DNA of 64,000 nucleotides from Pseudoxanthomonas sp. J35 (GCF_000513995.1 NZ_AZVB01000021.1:193-64192), one strand, 5' to 3'; shown: positions 48,127-58,255, numbered from the stretch's first letter. The notes: generated by a model from the letters alone, not told the origin. Translations and numbers: made by a program.

Positions 48127-49008
48127 ATGACTGGACCCTGGGACCGTGGACCGCGTCCGCCACGCCCACCGGGCGGCGCGCCGCGGTCGCGGCCGACGCC
48201 TGCCGGCCCGCGCGCACCGCGCCGGGCCACGCCGGAACAGGCGGCCGCCGGTTCCGGCGGCCAGGCGCCGCGGCCCGCGCGTCGCGAGGAGTTGCGCCTG
48301 TACGGGCTCAACGCGGTGGAGGCGGTGTTCCGCCGCCGCCCGGAGGCGATCCGCAAGGTCTACCTGGCCGAGGCGCGCATCCCGGTGCTGAAGCCGTTGC
48401 TGGCCTGGTGCGTGAAGCACCGGGTCGGCTACAGGGTGGTCGCCGACGAGGATCTGGAAAGGCTGGCGGCCAGCGCGCACCACGAGGGCGTGGTCGCCGA
48501 CGTGCAGCGCACAACGCCGCTGCCGCTGCAGGACTGGCTGGCCTCGCTGGCGCCGGGCGCGCCGGCGCTGGCGCTGTGGCTGGACGGCGTCGGCAATCCG
48601 CACAACTTCGGCGCGATCCTGCGCTCGGCCGCGCATTTCGGCGCGGCGGTGCTGCTGCCGCCGGCGTCGGAACTGGCCCTGTCCGGTGCCGCCGCGCGCG
48701 TGGCCGAAGGCGGCGCCGAAGCGGTGCCGCTGGTGCGCCTGCCGCAGACCGGCGCCGCGCTCGAGGCGCTGCGCGCCGCGGGCTTCCAGCTGGCGGCCAC
48801 CGTCGTACGCGGGGGCGACAGCCTGTTCGCGGCGGAACTGCCGCCACGGCTGGTCTACGTGATGGGCGCCGAAGGCGAGGGCATGGACCCGGCGCTGGCC
48901 GCGGCCTGCGACCGGCGCCTGTCGATCCCCGGCACCGGCGCGGTGGAGAGCCTCAACGTGGCCGCCGCCACCGCGGTGTTCCTCGCCCGCTGGGCGGCGC
49001 GCGGCTGA
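48127..49008 (+). CDS. TrmH/SpoU family RNA 2'-O-methyltransferase
   Basis: 293 residues. A 55-residue Pro/Arg/Gly-rich N-terminal extension, probably disordered, precedes an RNA-binding substrate domain (ELRLYGLNAVEAVFRRRPEA) and the SPOUT knot: motif 1 GNPHNFGAILRSAAHFG, motif 2 VMGAEGEGMD and motif 3 SIPGTGAVESLNVAAATAVF. It should methylate ribose in rRNA or tRNA with SAM. The layout, with a long basic extension, resembles YfiF-type proteins more than RlmB or TrmH. Target unknown. Its 3' end overlaps the convergent GH97 gene by 56 bases. Confidence 0.92.
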   Translation: MTGPWDRGPRPPRPPGGAPRSRPTPAGPRAPRRATPEQAAAGSGGQAPRPARREELRLYGLNAVEAVFRRRPEAIRKVYLAEARIPVLKPLLAWCVKHRVGYRVVADEDLERLAASAHHEGVVADVQRTTPLPLQDWLASLAPGAPALALWLDGVGNPHNFGAILRSAAHFGAAVLLPPASELALSGAAARVAEGGAEAVPLVRLPQTGAALEALRAAGFQLAATVVRGGDSLFAAELPPRLVYVMGAEGEGMDPALAAACDRRLSIPGTGAVESLNVAAATAVFLARWAARG

Positions 49009-51058
49009 GGCCGCACGCTCCTCGGCGAATGCCCGCGGCATCCACCGCGGCGATGCGTGGCGACGGCGGCACCAGGTGCAGCACCGCGCCGCCGCCGTTG
49101 GCCAGTTCGAGGCTGAGCCTGCGCCGGTCGGCATCGAGGCGTTCCTCCACGCGCCGTACGTCGGTCGGCAGCGCGCCGTCCAGCCACAGCGTGGCCTGCC
49201 AGTCCGCGGCGGGCAGGAAGTCCAGGTCCAGTTCCAGCGTGCGCGGCCGGTCGGTCATCGCGCCGATGTACCAGTCGCGGCCGCTGCGCCGCGCCACCAC
49301 GATGTAGCGGCCGATCTCGCCGGCCAGCACCCGGGTCTCGTCCCAGCGGGCCGGCACCAGGCGCAGGAATTCCGCCCCGGGCGCGAGTCCGCCGCTGCCG
49401 TCGAGGTAGGCGTCGGGGCTGTCGGCGACCATCTGCAGGCCGCTTTCGTAGACCATGTACATCGCCAGCTGGTGGGCGCGCGTGCCCATCACCCGGGGCG
49501 CGTCGAACACCACCTGGAAGCGTTCCGGCGCCACGTTGCGGAACCCGCCCGGCGTGTAGTCCATCGGCCCCAGCAGCATGCGGGTGAACGGCAGGGTGAG
49601 GTTGTGCCCGGGGGTGATGCGCCGGCTCCACTTGTTGTACTCGGCGCCGAGCACCGCTTCGCTGGTGAGCAGGTTGGGCCAGGTGCGCTCGAGGCCGGTG
49701 GGCCGGTACATGCCGTGCAGGTCGAGCATCAGCCGGTGCTGCGCCGCGCTGCGCGCCATGCGGTGGATGAAGTCGACCATCTCCTGGTCGTCGCGTTCCA
49801 TGAAGTCGACCTTGACCCCGTGCACGCCGAGTTCGCGGTAGCGCGCGAACACCGCGTCCATGCGCGGCTCCAGCGCCTTCCAGTGGTTCCACAGCCAGAT
49901 GCCGACGCCGCGCTGGCGCGCGTAGACGATCACCGCCGCCAGGTCCAGCGCCGGCACCGCGCGGGTGATGTCGGCCTCCGGGTGGTAGCGGCCGTCGCCG
50001 CTGCTGCCCACGTACCAGCCGTCGTCGATGAGCATGTAGTCCAGGCCCAGCGCGGCGGCGTGGTCGATGTAGCGCCTGATCGTCGCCGTGTTCATGCCGG
50101 CGCCGGGCAGGTCGGGCGCGCGGCTGGCCGACCACCAGTCCCACGCGGCCTTGCCCGGGCGGATCCACGCGGTGTCCTGCAGCGGCGTGGGCGGGTTGAG
50201 GCTGGCGATGAGGCTGGATTCGACCAGCACGCCGGGGCTGTCGCCGATCATCAGCACGCGCCACGGCGTCAGGTGGCCGTTCGCCGCGACTTCCGCGCGC
50301 GGCAGGCGCACGGCGATGCCGGGCGCATCGAGGCGCGGCGACAGCTTCGCTTCCACGCCGAGGCGGCCGTCGCCGCGGCCGGCCAGGTACAGCGCGGCGT
50401 AGCGGTCCAGGTCGGCCTCGGCGATGGCGAAGGCGGTGCTGCCTTCGCCGCTGGCGCAGACCAGGGGCAGTTCGATGAGGTGGTGGGCGCGCAGGCGCGA
50501 GGCGTCGATGGGGTCGTACTCGCCCTCGTGGCTGGTGCCGAAGCGGCCGAGGTTGAGCGCGTGGCAGGCGTAGTCGCGCGGGAAGATGAAACCGGTGAGG
50601 TCCTGCTGCACGACCAGGTCGCCCTCGGCGGGCCGCGGCAGGCGGTAGCGCAGGGCGACGCCGTCGTCGTAGGCGCGCAGCACCAGGCCGAGGACGCGGC
50701 CCTGTCCGTCGGCCAGGTCCACCTCCAGCTGGTTGTAGTGGTCGCGCGCCTGGCGGGTCTTGCCGGCGACCAGTTCGTAGCGGGAGTCGGTCTGCGAGCG
50801 GCGCGCGGCGGTGGCCTTCGTCCCGGGGCCGGGCCGGTCGATGCCGTCCATCCGCACGCCCAGCGGCGAGGGCGCGATCAGCGCCCGGCCATCGCGCTCG
50901 ACCGCCCACGCGGGGGAGCCGTCGACGTCCGTCGCCAGGATGACCACGGTGCGGCCGTCGGGCGATTCCAGCCGCAGCGGTGGCGGCGCGGACGCGGAGG
51001 CCGGCGCGCAGGCCAGGCCGAGCAGCAGGGCGACGGCGGTACGCGGCAGGCGCGGCAT
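48953..51058 (-). CDS. Glycoside hydrolase family 97 (alpha-glucosidase/galactosidase-like)
   Basis: 701 residues with a signal peptide (PRTAVALLLGLACAPASASA), so periplasmic or secreted. The GH97 N-terminal beta-sandwich (LESPDGRTVV onward) precedes the TIM barrel with PGKAAWDWWS, MLIDDGWY, VGIWLWNHWKALE, GVHGVKVDFMERDDQEMVDF and LLTSEAVLGAEYNKW. The Asp in VKVDFM (residue 418) is where retaining GH97 enzymes carry their nucleophile; the inverting type, like SusB, lacks it. A retaining mechanism is inferred. The C-terminal few residues run into the trmH-type gene, and the true stop could only be earlier if a frameshift exists. ATG 51058 starts the signal peptide. Confidence 0.92.
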   Translation of the reverse strand: MPRLPRTAVALLLGLACAPASASAPPPLRLESPDGRTVVILATDVDGSPAWAVERDGRALIAPSPLGVRMDGIDRPGPGTKATAARRSQTDSRYELVAGKTRQARDHYNQLEVDLADGQGRVLGLVLRAYDDGVALRYRLPRPAEGDLVVQQDLTGFIFPRDYACHALNLGRFGTSHEGEYDPIDASRLRAHHLIELPLVCASGEGSTAFAIAEADLDRYAALYLAGRGDGRLGVEAKLSPRLDAPGIAVRLPRAEVAANGHLTPWRVLMIGDSPGVLVESSLIASLNPPTPLQDTAWIRPGKAAWDWWSASRAPDLPGAGMNTATIRRYIDHAAALGLDYMLIDDGWYVGSSGDGRYHPEADITRAVPALDLAAVIVYARQRGVGIWLWNHWKALEPRMDAVFARYRELGVHGVKVDFMERDDQEMVDFIHRMARSAAQHRLMLDLHGMYRPTGLERTWPNLLTSEAVLGAEYNKWSRRITPGHNLTLPFTRMLLGPMDYTPGGFRNVAPERFQVVFDAPRVMGTRAHQLAMYMVYESGLQMVADSPDAYLDGSGGLAPGAEFLRLVPARWDETRVLAGEIGRYIVVARRSGRDWYIGAMTDRPRTLELDLDFLPAADWQATLWLDGALPTDVRRVEERLDADRRRLSLELANGGGAVLHLVPPSPRIAAVDAAGIRRGACGLSRAPPSGRGTPRWRRPR

Positions 51059-51235
51059 CGGAAGCTCCCTTCCCGGAGGAGGACAGGAGCGTACCCGCCA
51101 TCGTGGACGGTGTCTGGAATAGCTCGCCGGCGCATCCGGCATAGGCTCAACGCGCAAGCGCGGGGTGCGTCGCCGCGCGGGCGACGCGTTGCGTGGAGCC
51201 GGCCGGCATGCCCGCCGGCTCCTCGGTGTCGCGGA

Positions 51236-52630
51236 TTACTTCGCCGGTGCCGCTTCCTTCACCTGGCTGCCGAAGTCACCTTCCGCTTCCGCGGCGAGGA
51301 AGGCGAACACGGCGTAGGCGGCGACGTTCTGCGCCAGCGCCGCCGGGTCGATCTTGTCGAGGGTGTCATCGGCGGTGTGGTGCAGGTCGAAGTAGTCGCT
51401 GCCGTCCTGGGCCAGCCAGGCCCAGGTCACGCCCTTGGCCGCCAGCGGGATGATATCCGGGCCCGGGCCGCCCTTGTCCGGGGCGTACTCGATGCCCAGC
51501 GGCGCCAGCGCCTGGGCGATCTGCGCGGTGGCCGCGCGCGCGTGTTCCGGCGCGCCGGTGTTGAAGGCGTAGATGCGGCCGGCGCCGAAGTCGCTCTCGG
51601 CGGCCAGCTGGTGGAGGTTGGCCTCGGCCGCATGCGCGGCGGCGTAGGCCTTGCCGCCGTGCAGGCCCTGTTCCTCGTTGGCGTAGGCCACTACGCGGAT
51701 GCTGCGCGCCGGGCGCTGCGGCAGGCCGGCGATCAGCTTCGCCGCGGCCATGGTGATGCCGATGCCGGCGGCGTCGTCGACCGCGCCGGTGCCCAGGTCC
51801 CAGGAGTCGAGGTGGCCGCTGATCAGCACCACTTCCTCCGGGCGGCGGCTGCCGGTGATCTCGCCGATCACGTTCTGCGAGGTATAGGTGCCGTCCCAGC
51901 CGGCGTCGATGGCCAGGCGCAGCTTCACCGGCCCGCGCGCGACCAGGCGCGCCAGCTGCTCGGCGTCGGGAATGCTCAGCGCCGCCGAGGGCACCGGGGT
52001 CAGGCCGTCGTCGAAGCGGGTGATGCCGGTGTGCGGCACGCGGTGGCTGTCGGTGCCGGCCGAACGCATCAGGAAGCCGGCGGCGCCCTTGCGGATCGCC
52101 AGCGACGGGCCCTTGGACCGCACCGCGCTGCCCGGGCCGTAGCCGCTGCCGTCGCGCGCGGCGGTCATGCGGTAGTCGACGAAGGCGATCTTGCCGGCCA
52201 GCGAACCTTCCGGCGCGGCCTCCAGCGCGGCCAGGTCGGCGAAGCGCACGACCTCGCCTTCGACGGTGCCGCCCGGGCTGCCGCCCAGCGCGGTGATCGC
52301 CAGCGGCTGCGCATGCTTGCCGAGCACGGTCAGGCTCTCGCTGCGGCGCTCCCACTTCGGGAAGGTCACCGGCTCGGTCCACACGCGGTCGAAGCCCAGT
52401 TCGCGGAACTTGGCCTGCGCCCAGGCCACGGCGCGCGCATCGGCCTCGCTGCCGGCCAGGCGCGGCCCGACCTCGGTGGTCAGCGATTCGGTGACCTTCC
52501 AGGCGGTGTCGTCGGCCAGCGCACGCTCGCGCAGCTGCGCGGCCTGCTGCAGGGCGTGGTCCGGGATGCGGGTTTCGGCGGCGCTGGCCACGAGTGGGAC
52601 CAGCAGGGCGGCGAGCAGTGCAAGGCGCAT
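51236..52630 (-). CDS. Secreted M28 family zinc aminopeptidase
   Basis: 464 residues with a signal peptide (MRLALLAALLVPLVASAAE). A PA-type insert (VVRFADLAALEAAPEGSLAG, KGAAGFLMRS) precedes the M28 catalytic domain. Zinc ligands are visible as His in LISGHLDSWD, Asp in AVDDAAG, Glu pair in YANEEQGL and His in FDLHHTADDTLDKID. It is a periplasmic or secreted carboxy/aminopeptidase of the Q-type group. An unT-tailed hairpin (51194-51222) lies after its stop. Confidence 0.94.
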   Translation of the reverse strand: MRLALLAALLVPLVASAAETRIPDHALQQAAQLRERALADDTAWKVTESLTTEVGPRLAGSEADARAVAWAQAKFRELGFDRVWTEPVTFPKWERRSESLTVLGKHAQPLAITALGGSPGGTVEGEVVRFADLAALEAAPEGSLAGKIAFVDYRMTAARDGSGYGPGSAVRSKGPSLAIRKGAAGFLMRSAGTDSHRVPHTGITRFDDGLTPVPSAALSIPDAEQLARLVARGPVKLRLAIDAGWDGTYTSQNVIGEITGSRRPEEVVLISGHLDSWDLGTGAVDDAAGIGITMAAAKLIAGLPQRPARSIRVVAYANEEQGLHGGKAYAAAHAAEANLHQLAAESDFGAGRIYAFNTGAPEHARAATAQIAQALAPLGIEYAPDKGGPGPDIIPLAAKGVTWAWLAQDGSDYFDLHHTADDTLDKIDPAALAQNVAAYAVFAFLAAEAEGDFGSQVKEAAPAK

Positions 52631-52724
52631 GCGAACAGGGCTCCGGAAAGGAAGTCCCCGAGCCTAGCAGAGCCGCCTGGCGCGCTCCCGTGCGCATGGT
52701 CACGGGAGCACACCAACGGGCGTA

Positions 52725-53147
52725 TCAGCGCGGCTGCTGCAGCGAGTCGCGGATCTGGCGCAGCAGCACCACTTCCTCGCTCGGCTCGGCCGGCGCGGCG
52801 GGCGCTTCCTCCTGCTTCTTGCGGGCCAGCCGGTTGACGCCCTTGACCAGCAGGAAGATGGCGAAGGCCACGATCAGGAACTGGATGACGGTGTTGAGGA
52901 ACACGCCGTAGCCGACCACCACCGCCGGGATCTCGCTGCCGTCGGCGGCCACGCGCGCCGGCGACAGGGTCCAGGCCAAGTCGGAGAAATCCACGTTCCC
53001 GATCAGCCAGCCCAGCGGCGGCATGATGATGTTGTCCACCAGCGAAGTGACGATCTTGCCGAACGCCGCGCCGATCACCACGCCGACGGCCAGGTCGATC
53101 ACGTTGCCGCGCATCGCGAATTCCTTGAACTCGCTGATCATGCCCAT
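52725..53147 (-). CDS. mscL: Large-conductance mechanosensitive channel
   Basis: 140 residues, two membrane helices. The N-terminal [32 protein letters not shown] and the second helix [20 protein letters not shown] are typical, followed by the cytoplasmic helix ending in LLRQIRDSL. It releases solutes under hypo-osmotic shock. ATG 53147 has AGGAGG five bases upstream; the second ATG (53141) is too close to it to be preferred. Confidence 0.97.
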   Translation of the reverse strand: MGMISEFKEFAMRGNVIDLAVGVVIGAAFGKIVTSLVDNIIMPPLGWLIGNVDFSDLAWTLSPARVAADGSEIPAVVVGYGVFLNTVIQFLIVAFAIFLLVKGVNRLARKKQEEAPAAPAEPSEEVVLLRQIRDSLQQPR

Positions 53148-53217
53148 CTTGTCCTCCTTGTGTTCCGGCGTGCCGGCGGCACGCATGCACAGCGTAACCC
53201 GTGGCCGTGCCCGGCGA

Positions 53218-53922
53218 TCAGCCTTCGACGTGGCCGCGCAGGGTGGCGATGCCTTCCAGTCGTGCCTCGAAACGGTCGCCCGGCTGCAGGGCGGCCACGC
53301 CGGCCGGGGTGCCCATGAACACCAGGTCGCCGGCGCGCAGGGCGTACAGCTTCGACAGCTCGTGCAGGATCTCCGGCACGTCCCAGATCAGGTCCGACAG
53401 CGGCGCGCGCTGGCGCGGCTGGCCGTTGACCTGCAGTTCCAGTACCCGCGCGCCCAGCTCGCCGGCCTCGGTGGCCGGCACCAGTTCGGCGACCGGCGCG
53501 GAATGGTCGAAACCCTTGGCCGTGTCCCAGGGCAGGCCCTTGGCCTTGGCCGCGGCCTGCAGGTCGCGGCGGGTGAGGTCCAGGCCGACGGTGTAGCCGA
53601 ACACCAGCGCCTGCGCCTGCTCCACCGGCAGCACGCCGGCCGGCGCGTCGCGGCCGATCGCCACGACCAGCTCGACCTCGTGGTGCAGGTCGGCGGTGGC
53701 CGGCGGGTAGGGCACCGCCTCGCCGGTGACGACGGCGTCGGCCGGCTTCATGAAGAACACCGGGGTGCCGCGTTCGGCCTTCGAGGCCGGCGCGGTGGCG
53801 CCCATCTCGCGCGCGTGCTCGGCGAAGTTGCGGCCCACGCAGTAGATGCGGTGCACCGGGAAGCGCCCGCCGCCACGTACCGCGAGGCGCGGCACCGGCG
53901 GGGCGGGGATCACATCGTTCAT
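53218..53922 (-). CDS. Fumarylacetoacetate hydrolase family protein
   Basis: 234 residues of the FAH fold. [38 protein letters not shown] (metal-binding glutamates), [14 protein letters not shown] and VFMGTPAGV are the family blocks. Members include acylpyruvases and oxaloacetate decarboxylases or tautomerases; the short single-domain form here is of the acylpyruvase (FAHD1/YcgM) type. Substrate not decided. Confidence 0.92.
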   Translation of the reverse strand: MNDVIPAPPVPRLAVRGGGRFPVHRIYCVGRNFAEHAREMGATAPASKAERGTPVFFMKPADAVVTGEAVPYPPATADLHHEVELVVAIGRDAPAGVLPVEQAQALVFGYTVGLDLTRRDLQAAAKAKGLPWDTAKGFDHSAPVAELVPATEAGELGARVLELQVNGQPRQRAPLSDLIWDVPEILHELSKLYALRAGDLVFMGTPAGVAALQPGDRFEARLEGIATLRGHVEG

Positions 53923-53981
53923 GGCGGCGCCCATGTGGAAGGGGCGCACAGTCTACGCGCCGGCGGCGCGGCTTTCGCGCC

Positions 53982-54266
53982 TCAGCGCGGGGTCGGCAGT
54001 TGCGGCTTCCGCACCACGTGGTACTCGGCCTCGAAGGTCTGGCGCGCGGCGGCGGGCGTGCGCGGCGTGCGCCGCGCCAGCAGGCGCCAGGCCATGCCGA
54101 CGGCCAGCATCGCTGCGCCGACGAACACGCCGAAGAACACCAGCACCGCCAGCAGGACCAGTCCCACCAGGCCGAACAGCACGCGCAGCAGCGGCGTGCG
54201 CGGCTTGCGGGGGGCGAACAGGGAGTTCAGCTGGAACGCGTCGAAGCGGAACGAACGGGCGTGCAT
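53982..54266 (-). CDS. Small conserved membrane protein, unknown
   Basis: 94 residues (from ATG 54266, MHARSFRFDAFQLNSLF). One long hydrophobic region (VLFGLVGLVLLAVLVFFGVFVGAAML) probably forms one or two helices. A basic segment follows, then EAEYHVVRKPQLPTPR. No family recognised. It lies between the FAH gene and the divergent Rieske gene, 62 bp apart at the starts. Confidence 0.7.
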   Translation of the reverse strand: MHARSFRFDAFQLNSLFAPRKPRTPLLRVLFGLVGLVLLAVLVFFGVFVGAAMLAVGMAWRLLARRTPRTPAAARQTFEAEYHVVRKPQLPTPR

Positions 54267-54328
54267 CGGTACATGTGCCAGAATTGCAACCAGTGCGCAG
54301 GGTAGCCGCGCCTGCCGACAGGGTTGTG

Positions 54329-54691
54329 ATGGGATCGTTAAACGCTGAACCACTGCTCAGTTTCGAGGGCCTGGCCGATGGCGCCCTGGTCGAGGTCGAG
54401 GCCGTGCTCGATGGCGATTCCGAGTCGCTGGTCGTGCATCGCCAGGGCGACGCGGTGCGCGCCTGGCTCAACGTCTGCCCGCACGCCGGACGGCGCCTGG
54501 ACTGGGCCCCGGGCCAGTTCCTGAAGTCGCGCGAAGGGCTGCTGGTGTGCGCCGCGCACGGCGCCAGCTTCGAGCTGGAAGGCGGCCAGTGCGTGGCCGG
54601 GCCGTGCCGCGGCGACGCGCTGCGCGCGGTGGCGGTGGAAGTGCGCGACGGCCAGGTCTGGCTGGCCGCGGCGCCGCGCGGCGAGGCCTAG
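54329..54691 (+). CDS. Rieske [2Fe-2S] ferredoxin
   Basis: 120 residues with the two Rieske ligand pairs, NVCPHAGRRLDW and LLVCAAHGASFE, in the small soluble ferredoxin layout (compare NirD/biphenyl-type). It transfers electrons in the cytosol to an unknown partner. ATG 54329 is used. Its stop overlaps the convergent transporter gene stop by four bases. Confidence 0.9.
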   Translation: MGSLNAEPLLSFEGLADGALVEVEAVLDGDSESLVVHRQGDAVRAWLNVCPHAGRRLDWAPGQFLKSREGLLVCAAHGASFELEGGQCVAGPCRGDALRAVAVEVRDGQVWLAAAPRGEA

Positions 54692-56550
54692 CGCCCGCCC
54701 CAGAACATCAGGTTCACCACCACCACCACGATCAGCGTGTAGATCGCCGACAGCGGCGCGCCGACGCGCCACAGGTCGCGCGAGGCGTAGTTGGCCGGGC
54801 CGGTGATCATCGAGATCACCGGGTTGGAGGCGGTCATGAAGTTGTTGGACGCCGACAGCGCGGTGACCAGGGCGAACGCGGTCGGGTCGCCGCCCACCGC
54901 CAGCGCCAGGTTGATCGCGATGGGTACCATCACGATGGTCGCGCCGACATGGCTGATCACCAGCGAGAACGCGGTGGTCAGCACCGCCACCACGATCTGC
55001 AGCAGCCACGGCGGCGTGCCTTCGGGCAGCCGGTCGAGGGTGTTGCCGGCGACCCAGGCCGCCGCACCGCTGCTGTCCATCGCCCAGCCCAGCGGGATCA
55101 GGCCGGCGGTGAGGAACACCGTCTTCCAGCTGATCGCCGCGTAGGCTTCGTCCATCTTCAGCACGCCGGTCAACAGCATGCCGGCCACGCCGGTCATCAG
55201 GGTCAGCGACACCGGCAGCTTGGCGGTCAGCGCGATGAGGATGGTGAAGGCGAAGATCGCCATGGCGATCTTGAACTTGTGCGGGCGCTGCTCGCCCTTC
55301 GGATAGTCGGTGACCACGGCGAAGTCGCGGCTCTCCGCGGCCTGCGCCAGGTCCTGCCAGATGCTGTGGAACACCAGCATGTCGCCGGCGCGCAGCGGCA
55401 CCGAGCGCACGTCCTCGCGGATCACCTGCTTGTCGCGGTTGATCGCCAGCAGGCTGATGCCCAGCTGCTTGCGCAGGCGCAGCTCGCGCGCGCTCTTGCC
55501 GATGAAGCGCGAGGTCGGCGGCAGCACCGCTTCGGAGATGCCGGCGCGCGCCGGATTGAACAGGTCGCCGAGGTTGCGCAGGCGCGAGGACATGCGCAGG
55601 AACTGGTTCTGGGCGAAGTCGGCCACCTGCTGGCGCGGGCCCATCACGCCGAGCACGCTGCCGACCCAGATGCGCATGTCCGCCGGCGGCGCCAGGCGGG
55701 TGTCGTTGCCGGACTTCAGCGCCAGCAGCAGCGGCGCGTTGTGCAGCGACTCGGCCTCGGCCACGGCCATGCCGACCAGCGGGCTTTCCGGGCTGACCAC
55801 CAGCTCGAACACGTCGCCCTCGATGCCGTAGGTGCGGGCGAAGTAGCTTTCGGTGCGCGCGGGGGTGACGTTCTCCTCGCCGCCTTCGCTTTCCAGCTCG
55901 GCGAGCTTGCGGTTGCCGTAGAAGTGGAAGTACAGCAGCGCCGCGGCCAGCAGGGTCACGCCCACCGGCGCCGGCGCGAACATCGGCAGTTGTTCCAGCG
56001 TGGCGGCGCCCGAGGGCAGGTTGTTGTTGGCCGAGACCAGCAGGTCATTGAGCAGGATCAGCGGCGAGTTGCCGACCATGGTCAGCGCCGCGCCCATCAC
56101 GATCGCCGCCGCCAGCGGCAGCAGCAGGCGCGACATGGACAGCCCGCTGCGCGCCGACAGCCGCGCCGCCACCGGCAGGTACAGCGACATCACCGACGGG
56201 TTCTGCATGAACGCGGAGTTGAGGCCGGCGACCAGCGAGGTCATCGCCAGCAGCCGTTTCTCCTTGCCGTGGCCGCGGCGCAGGAGCCAGCCGGCCAGGC
56301 GGTTCAGCGCGCCGGTGCGGTCAAGCCCGGCGCCCAGCACCATGGTGGCCATGATGCTGATCACCGCGTTGCCGGAGAAGCCGCTGAAGATCTCCTCCGG
56401 GGCCACCAGGCCAGTGACGCCCAGCACCACCAGCACCACCAGCGCGACCAGGTCGGCGCGGATCCGGTCGAACAGGAACATGGCCATCGAGAACCCGACC
56501 AGCCCCAGCACCAGGCGCATGTCGTTGGTCAGGGTGAGGCCGGATTCCAT
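54688..56550 (-). CDS. SLC13/DASS-type transporter with two TrkA-C domains
   Basis: 620 residues. Two blocks of membrane helices (about 10-210 and 425-620) flank a cytosolic insert with two TrkA-C (RCK_C) domains: VFELVVSPESPLVGMAVAEA near 255-320 and ISEAVLPPTSRFIGKSAREL near 340-410. The membrane parts contain MVGNSPLILLNDLL and SASNNFMTASNPVISMITG, the two substrate-site motifs of the divalent-anion/Na+ symporter superfamily. Members move sulfate, dicarboxylates or other anions. Sulfate would suit the cys genes, but they are 15 kb away and no direct link is visible. Confidence 0.92.
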   Translation of the reverse strand: MESGLTLTNDMRLVLGLVGFSMAMFLFDRIRADLVALVVLVVLGVTGLVAPEEIFSGFSGNAVISIMATMVLGAGLDRTGALNRLAGWLLRRGHGKEKRLLAMTSLVAGLNSAFMQNPSVMSLYLPVAARLSARSGLSMSRLLLPLAAAIVMGAALTMVGNSPLILLNDLLVSANNNLPSGAATLEQLPMFAPAPVGVTLLAAALLYFHFYGNRKLAELESEGGEENVTPARTESYFARTYGIEGDVFELVVSPESPLVGMAVAEAESLHNAPLLLALKSGNDTRLAPPADMRIWVGSVLGVMGPRQQVADFAQNQFLRMSSRLRNLGDLFNPARAGISEAVLPPTSRFIGKSARELRLRKQLGISLLAINRDKQVIREDVRSVPLRAGDMLVFHSIWQDLAQAAESRDFAVVTDYPKGEQRPHKFKIAMAIFAFTILIALTAKLPVSLTLMTGVAGMLLTGVLKMDEAYAAISWKTVFLTAGLIPLGWAMDSSGAAAWVAGNTLDRLPEGTPPWLLQIVVAVLTTAFSLVISHVGATIVMVPIAINLALAVGGDPTAFALVTALSASNNFMTASNPVISMITGPANYASRDLWRVGAPLSAIYTLIVVVVVNLMFWGGR

Positions 56551-56654
56551 TGGCGCGCCGGGTCCTTATGGCGATGCGGGAACGGAGGCGGAAGCGGGAC
56601 GCGCGCCCCCGGCAGGGCCGGAGCAGGAGGGGCGGGATGCGGACGGCGCGACGC

Positions 56655-57458
56655 TCATGTGGGATCGAGTTTAGCCGTCCGCGGCGGGGTTGGGTCCGCG
56701 ATCGCCTCACCCCTGCCGCTTTTGCCGACGCGGTCGTAGAGCAGGTCCCACACCCCGTGGCCCAGCTTCAGGCCGCGGCGCTCGAAATGGGTTTCCGGCC
56801 GCCATTCCGGGCGCGGCACGTGGCCGCGCGGACCGGCGCGGTTGGCCAGGCCGGCGGTGGCCTCGAGCACGTCCCACATGTGTTCGGCATACGGTTCCCA
56901 GTCGGTGGCCAGGTGCAGGCGGCCGCCGATGCGCAGCTTGCGCACCAGCAGCGCGGCGAACTCCGGCTGCACCAGGCGGCGCTTGTTGTGGCGTTTCTTG
57001 TGCCAGGGATCGGGGAAGTAGATGCGGATCTCGTCGAGGGTGCCGTCGGCGACCTCGTTGCGCAGCACCTCGACCGCGTCGTGGTGGTAGACGCGCACGT
57101 GGTCGCTGCCGTCGGCGGCCAGGGCGTTGAGCAGGCGGCCGACGCCGGGAGCGTGGACTTCCAGGCCGATGTAGTCGCGCGAGGGATCCTGGCGGGCGGC
57201 GAAGCGCAGCGCCTCGCCGTTGCCGAAGCCGATCTCCAGCACCTTCGGCGCGCCGCGGCCGAACACCGCGTCGTAGTCGCGCAGGCGGCCGGTGTAGTCG
57301 AGGCCGAAGCGCGGCCAGGCCTCGTCGAAGGCGCGCTGCTGGGCCGGGGTGAAGCGGCCCTGGCGCAGGACGAAGCTGCGGATCTCGCGCCGGCCTTCGC
57401 TGGCGGTATAGGGCTTGGGCGGGGCCTTGGCGCCGTCGCTGCTGAACGGGTCGGTCAT
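56655..57458 (-). CDS. trmB: tRNA (guanine-N7-)-methyltransferase
   Basis: 267 residues; methylates G46 in the variable loop of tRNA with SAM. Motif I is [15 protein letters not shown], followed by [14 protein letters not shown], the catalytic [18 protein letters not shown] and the C-terminal [22 protein letters not shown] 57458 lies two bases after the thiG stop, so thiS-thiG-trmB form one operon, a known xanthomonad arrangement. Confidence 0.96.
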   Translation of the reverse strand: MTDPFSSDGAKAPPKPYTASEGRREIRSFVLRQGRFTPAQQRAFDEAWPRFGLDYTGRLRDYDAVFGRGAPKVLEIGFGNGEALRFAARQDPSRDYIGLEVHAPGVGRLLNALAADGSDHVRVYHHDAVEVLRNEVADGTLDEIRIYFPDPWHKKRHNKRRLVQPEFAALLVRKLRIGGRLHLATDWEPYAEHMWDVLEATAGLANRAGPRGHVPRPEWRPETHFERRGLKLGHGVWDLLYDRVGKSGRGEAIADPTPPRTAKLDPT

Positions 57459-57460
57459 CG

Positions 57461-58255
57461 TCAGCCGATCAGTCCGTCCACCGGCGAGGAAGCGCTGGCG
57501 TAGCGCTTGCGCGGGATGCGCCCGGCGAGGAAGGCCTCGCGCCCGGCCTGCACGGCCTTGCGCATGGCGCTGGCCATCAGCACCGGGTCCCTGGCCCCGG
57601 CGATGGCGGTGTTCATCAGCACGCCGTCGCAACCCAGCTCCATGGCGATGGCCGCGTCGGAGGCGGTGCCCACGCCGGCGTCGACGATGATCGGCACCCT
57701 GGCGTTGTCGATGATCTCCAGCAGGGTGTAGCGGTTCTGGATGCCCAGGCCCGAACCGATCGGCGCGGCCAGCGGCATCACCGCGCAGCAGCCGATCTGT
57801 TCGAGCTGGCGGGCCAGGATCGGGTCGTCGGAGGTGTAGACCATCACGTCGAAGCCGTCGGCGACCAGCAGCTCGGCGGCCTTCAGGGTCTGCACCACGT
57901 CCGGGTACAGGGTGCGCTGGTCGCCCAGCACCTCGAGCTTGACCAGGTTGTGGCCGTCCAGCAGTTCGCGCGCCAGGCGGCAGGTGCGCACCGCGTCCTC
58001 GGCGGTGTAGCAGCCGGCGGTGTTGGGCAGGATGGTGTAGCGCTCCGGCGGCAGCACGTCGAGCAGGTTGGGCTCGCCGGGGTTCTGGCCGATGTTGGTG
58101 CGGCGGATGGCGACGGTGACGATCTGCGCGCCGGCGGCTTCGGTGGCCAGGCGGGTCTCGTCGAGGTCCTTGAACTTGCCGGTGCCGGTCAGCAGGCGCG
58201 ATTGGAAGGTCCGCCCGGCGATGACCAGCGGATCGTGCGTGTGGGGGGTGTCCAT
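57461..58255 (-). CDS. thiG: Thiazole synthase
   Basis: 264-residue TIM barrel that builds the thiamine thiazole from 1-deoxyxylulose 5-phosphate, dehydroglycine and ThiS-thiocarboxylate. The Schiff-base lysine is in [10 protein letters not shown]. The start [22 protein letters not shown] and [28 protein letters not shown] are conserved. ATG 58255 is used; an upstream in-frame extension belongs to the thiS region. Confidence 0.97.
   Translation of the reverse strand: MDTPHTHDPLVIAGRTFQSRLLTGTGKFKDLDETRLATEAAGAQIVTVAIRRTNIGQNPGEPNLLDVLPPERYTILPNTAGCYTAEDAVRTCRLARELLDGHNLVKLEVLGDQRTLYPDVVQTLKAAELLVADGFDVMVYTSDDPILARQLEQIGCCAVMPLAAPIGSGLGIQNRYTLLEIIDNARVPIIVDAGVGTASDAAIAMELGCDGVLMNTAIAGARDPVLMASAMRKAVQAGREAFLAGRIPRKRYASASSPVDGLIG

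Noticed and set aside
51194-51222. GGAGCCGGC hairpin after the M28 gene as a terminator
   Set aside because: No T run on either strand and an imperfect stem; mentioned only with the gene.
49076-52837. 1253-residue + strand frame opposite the GH97 and M28 genes
   Set aside because: Composition typical of antisense frames in G+C-rich DNA; no domain is recognisable, and the minus strand has two good enzymes with signal peptides.
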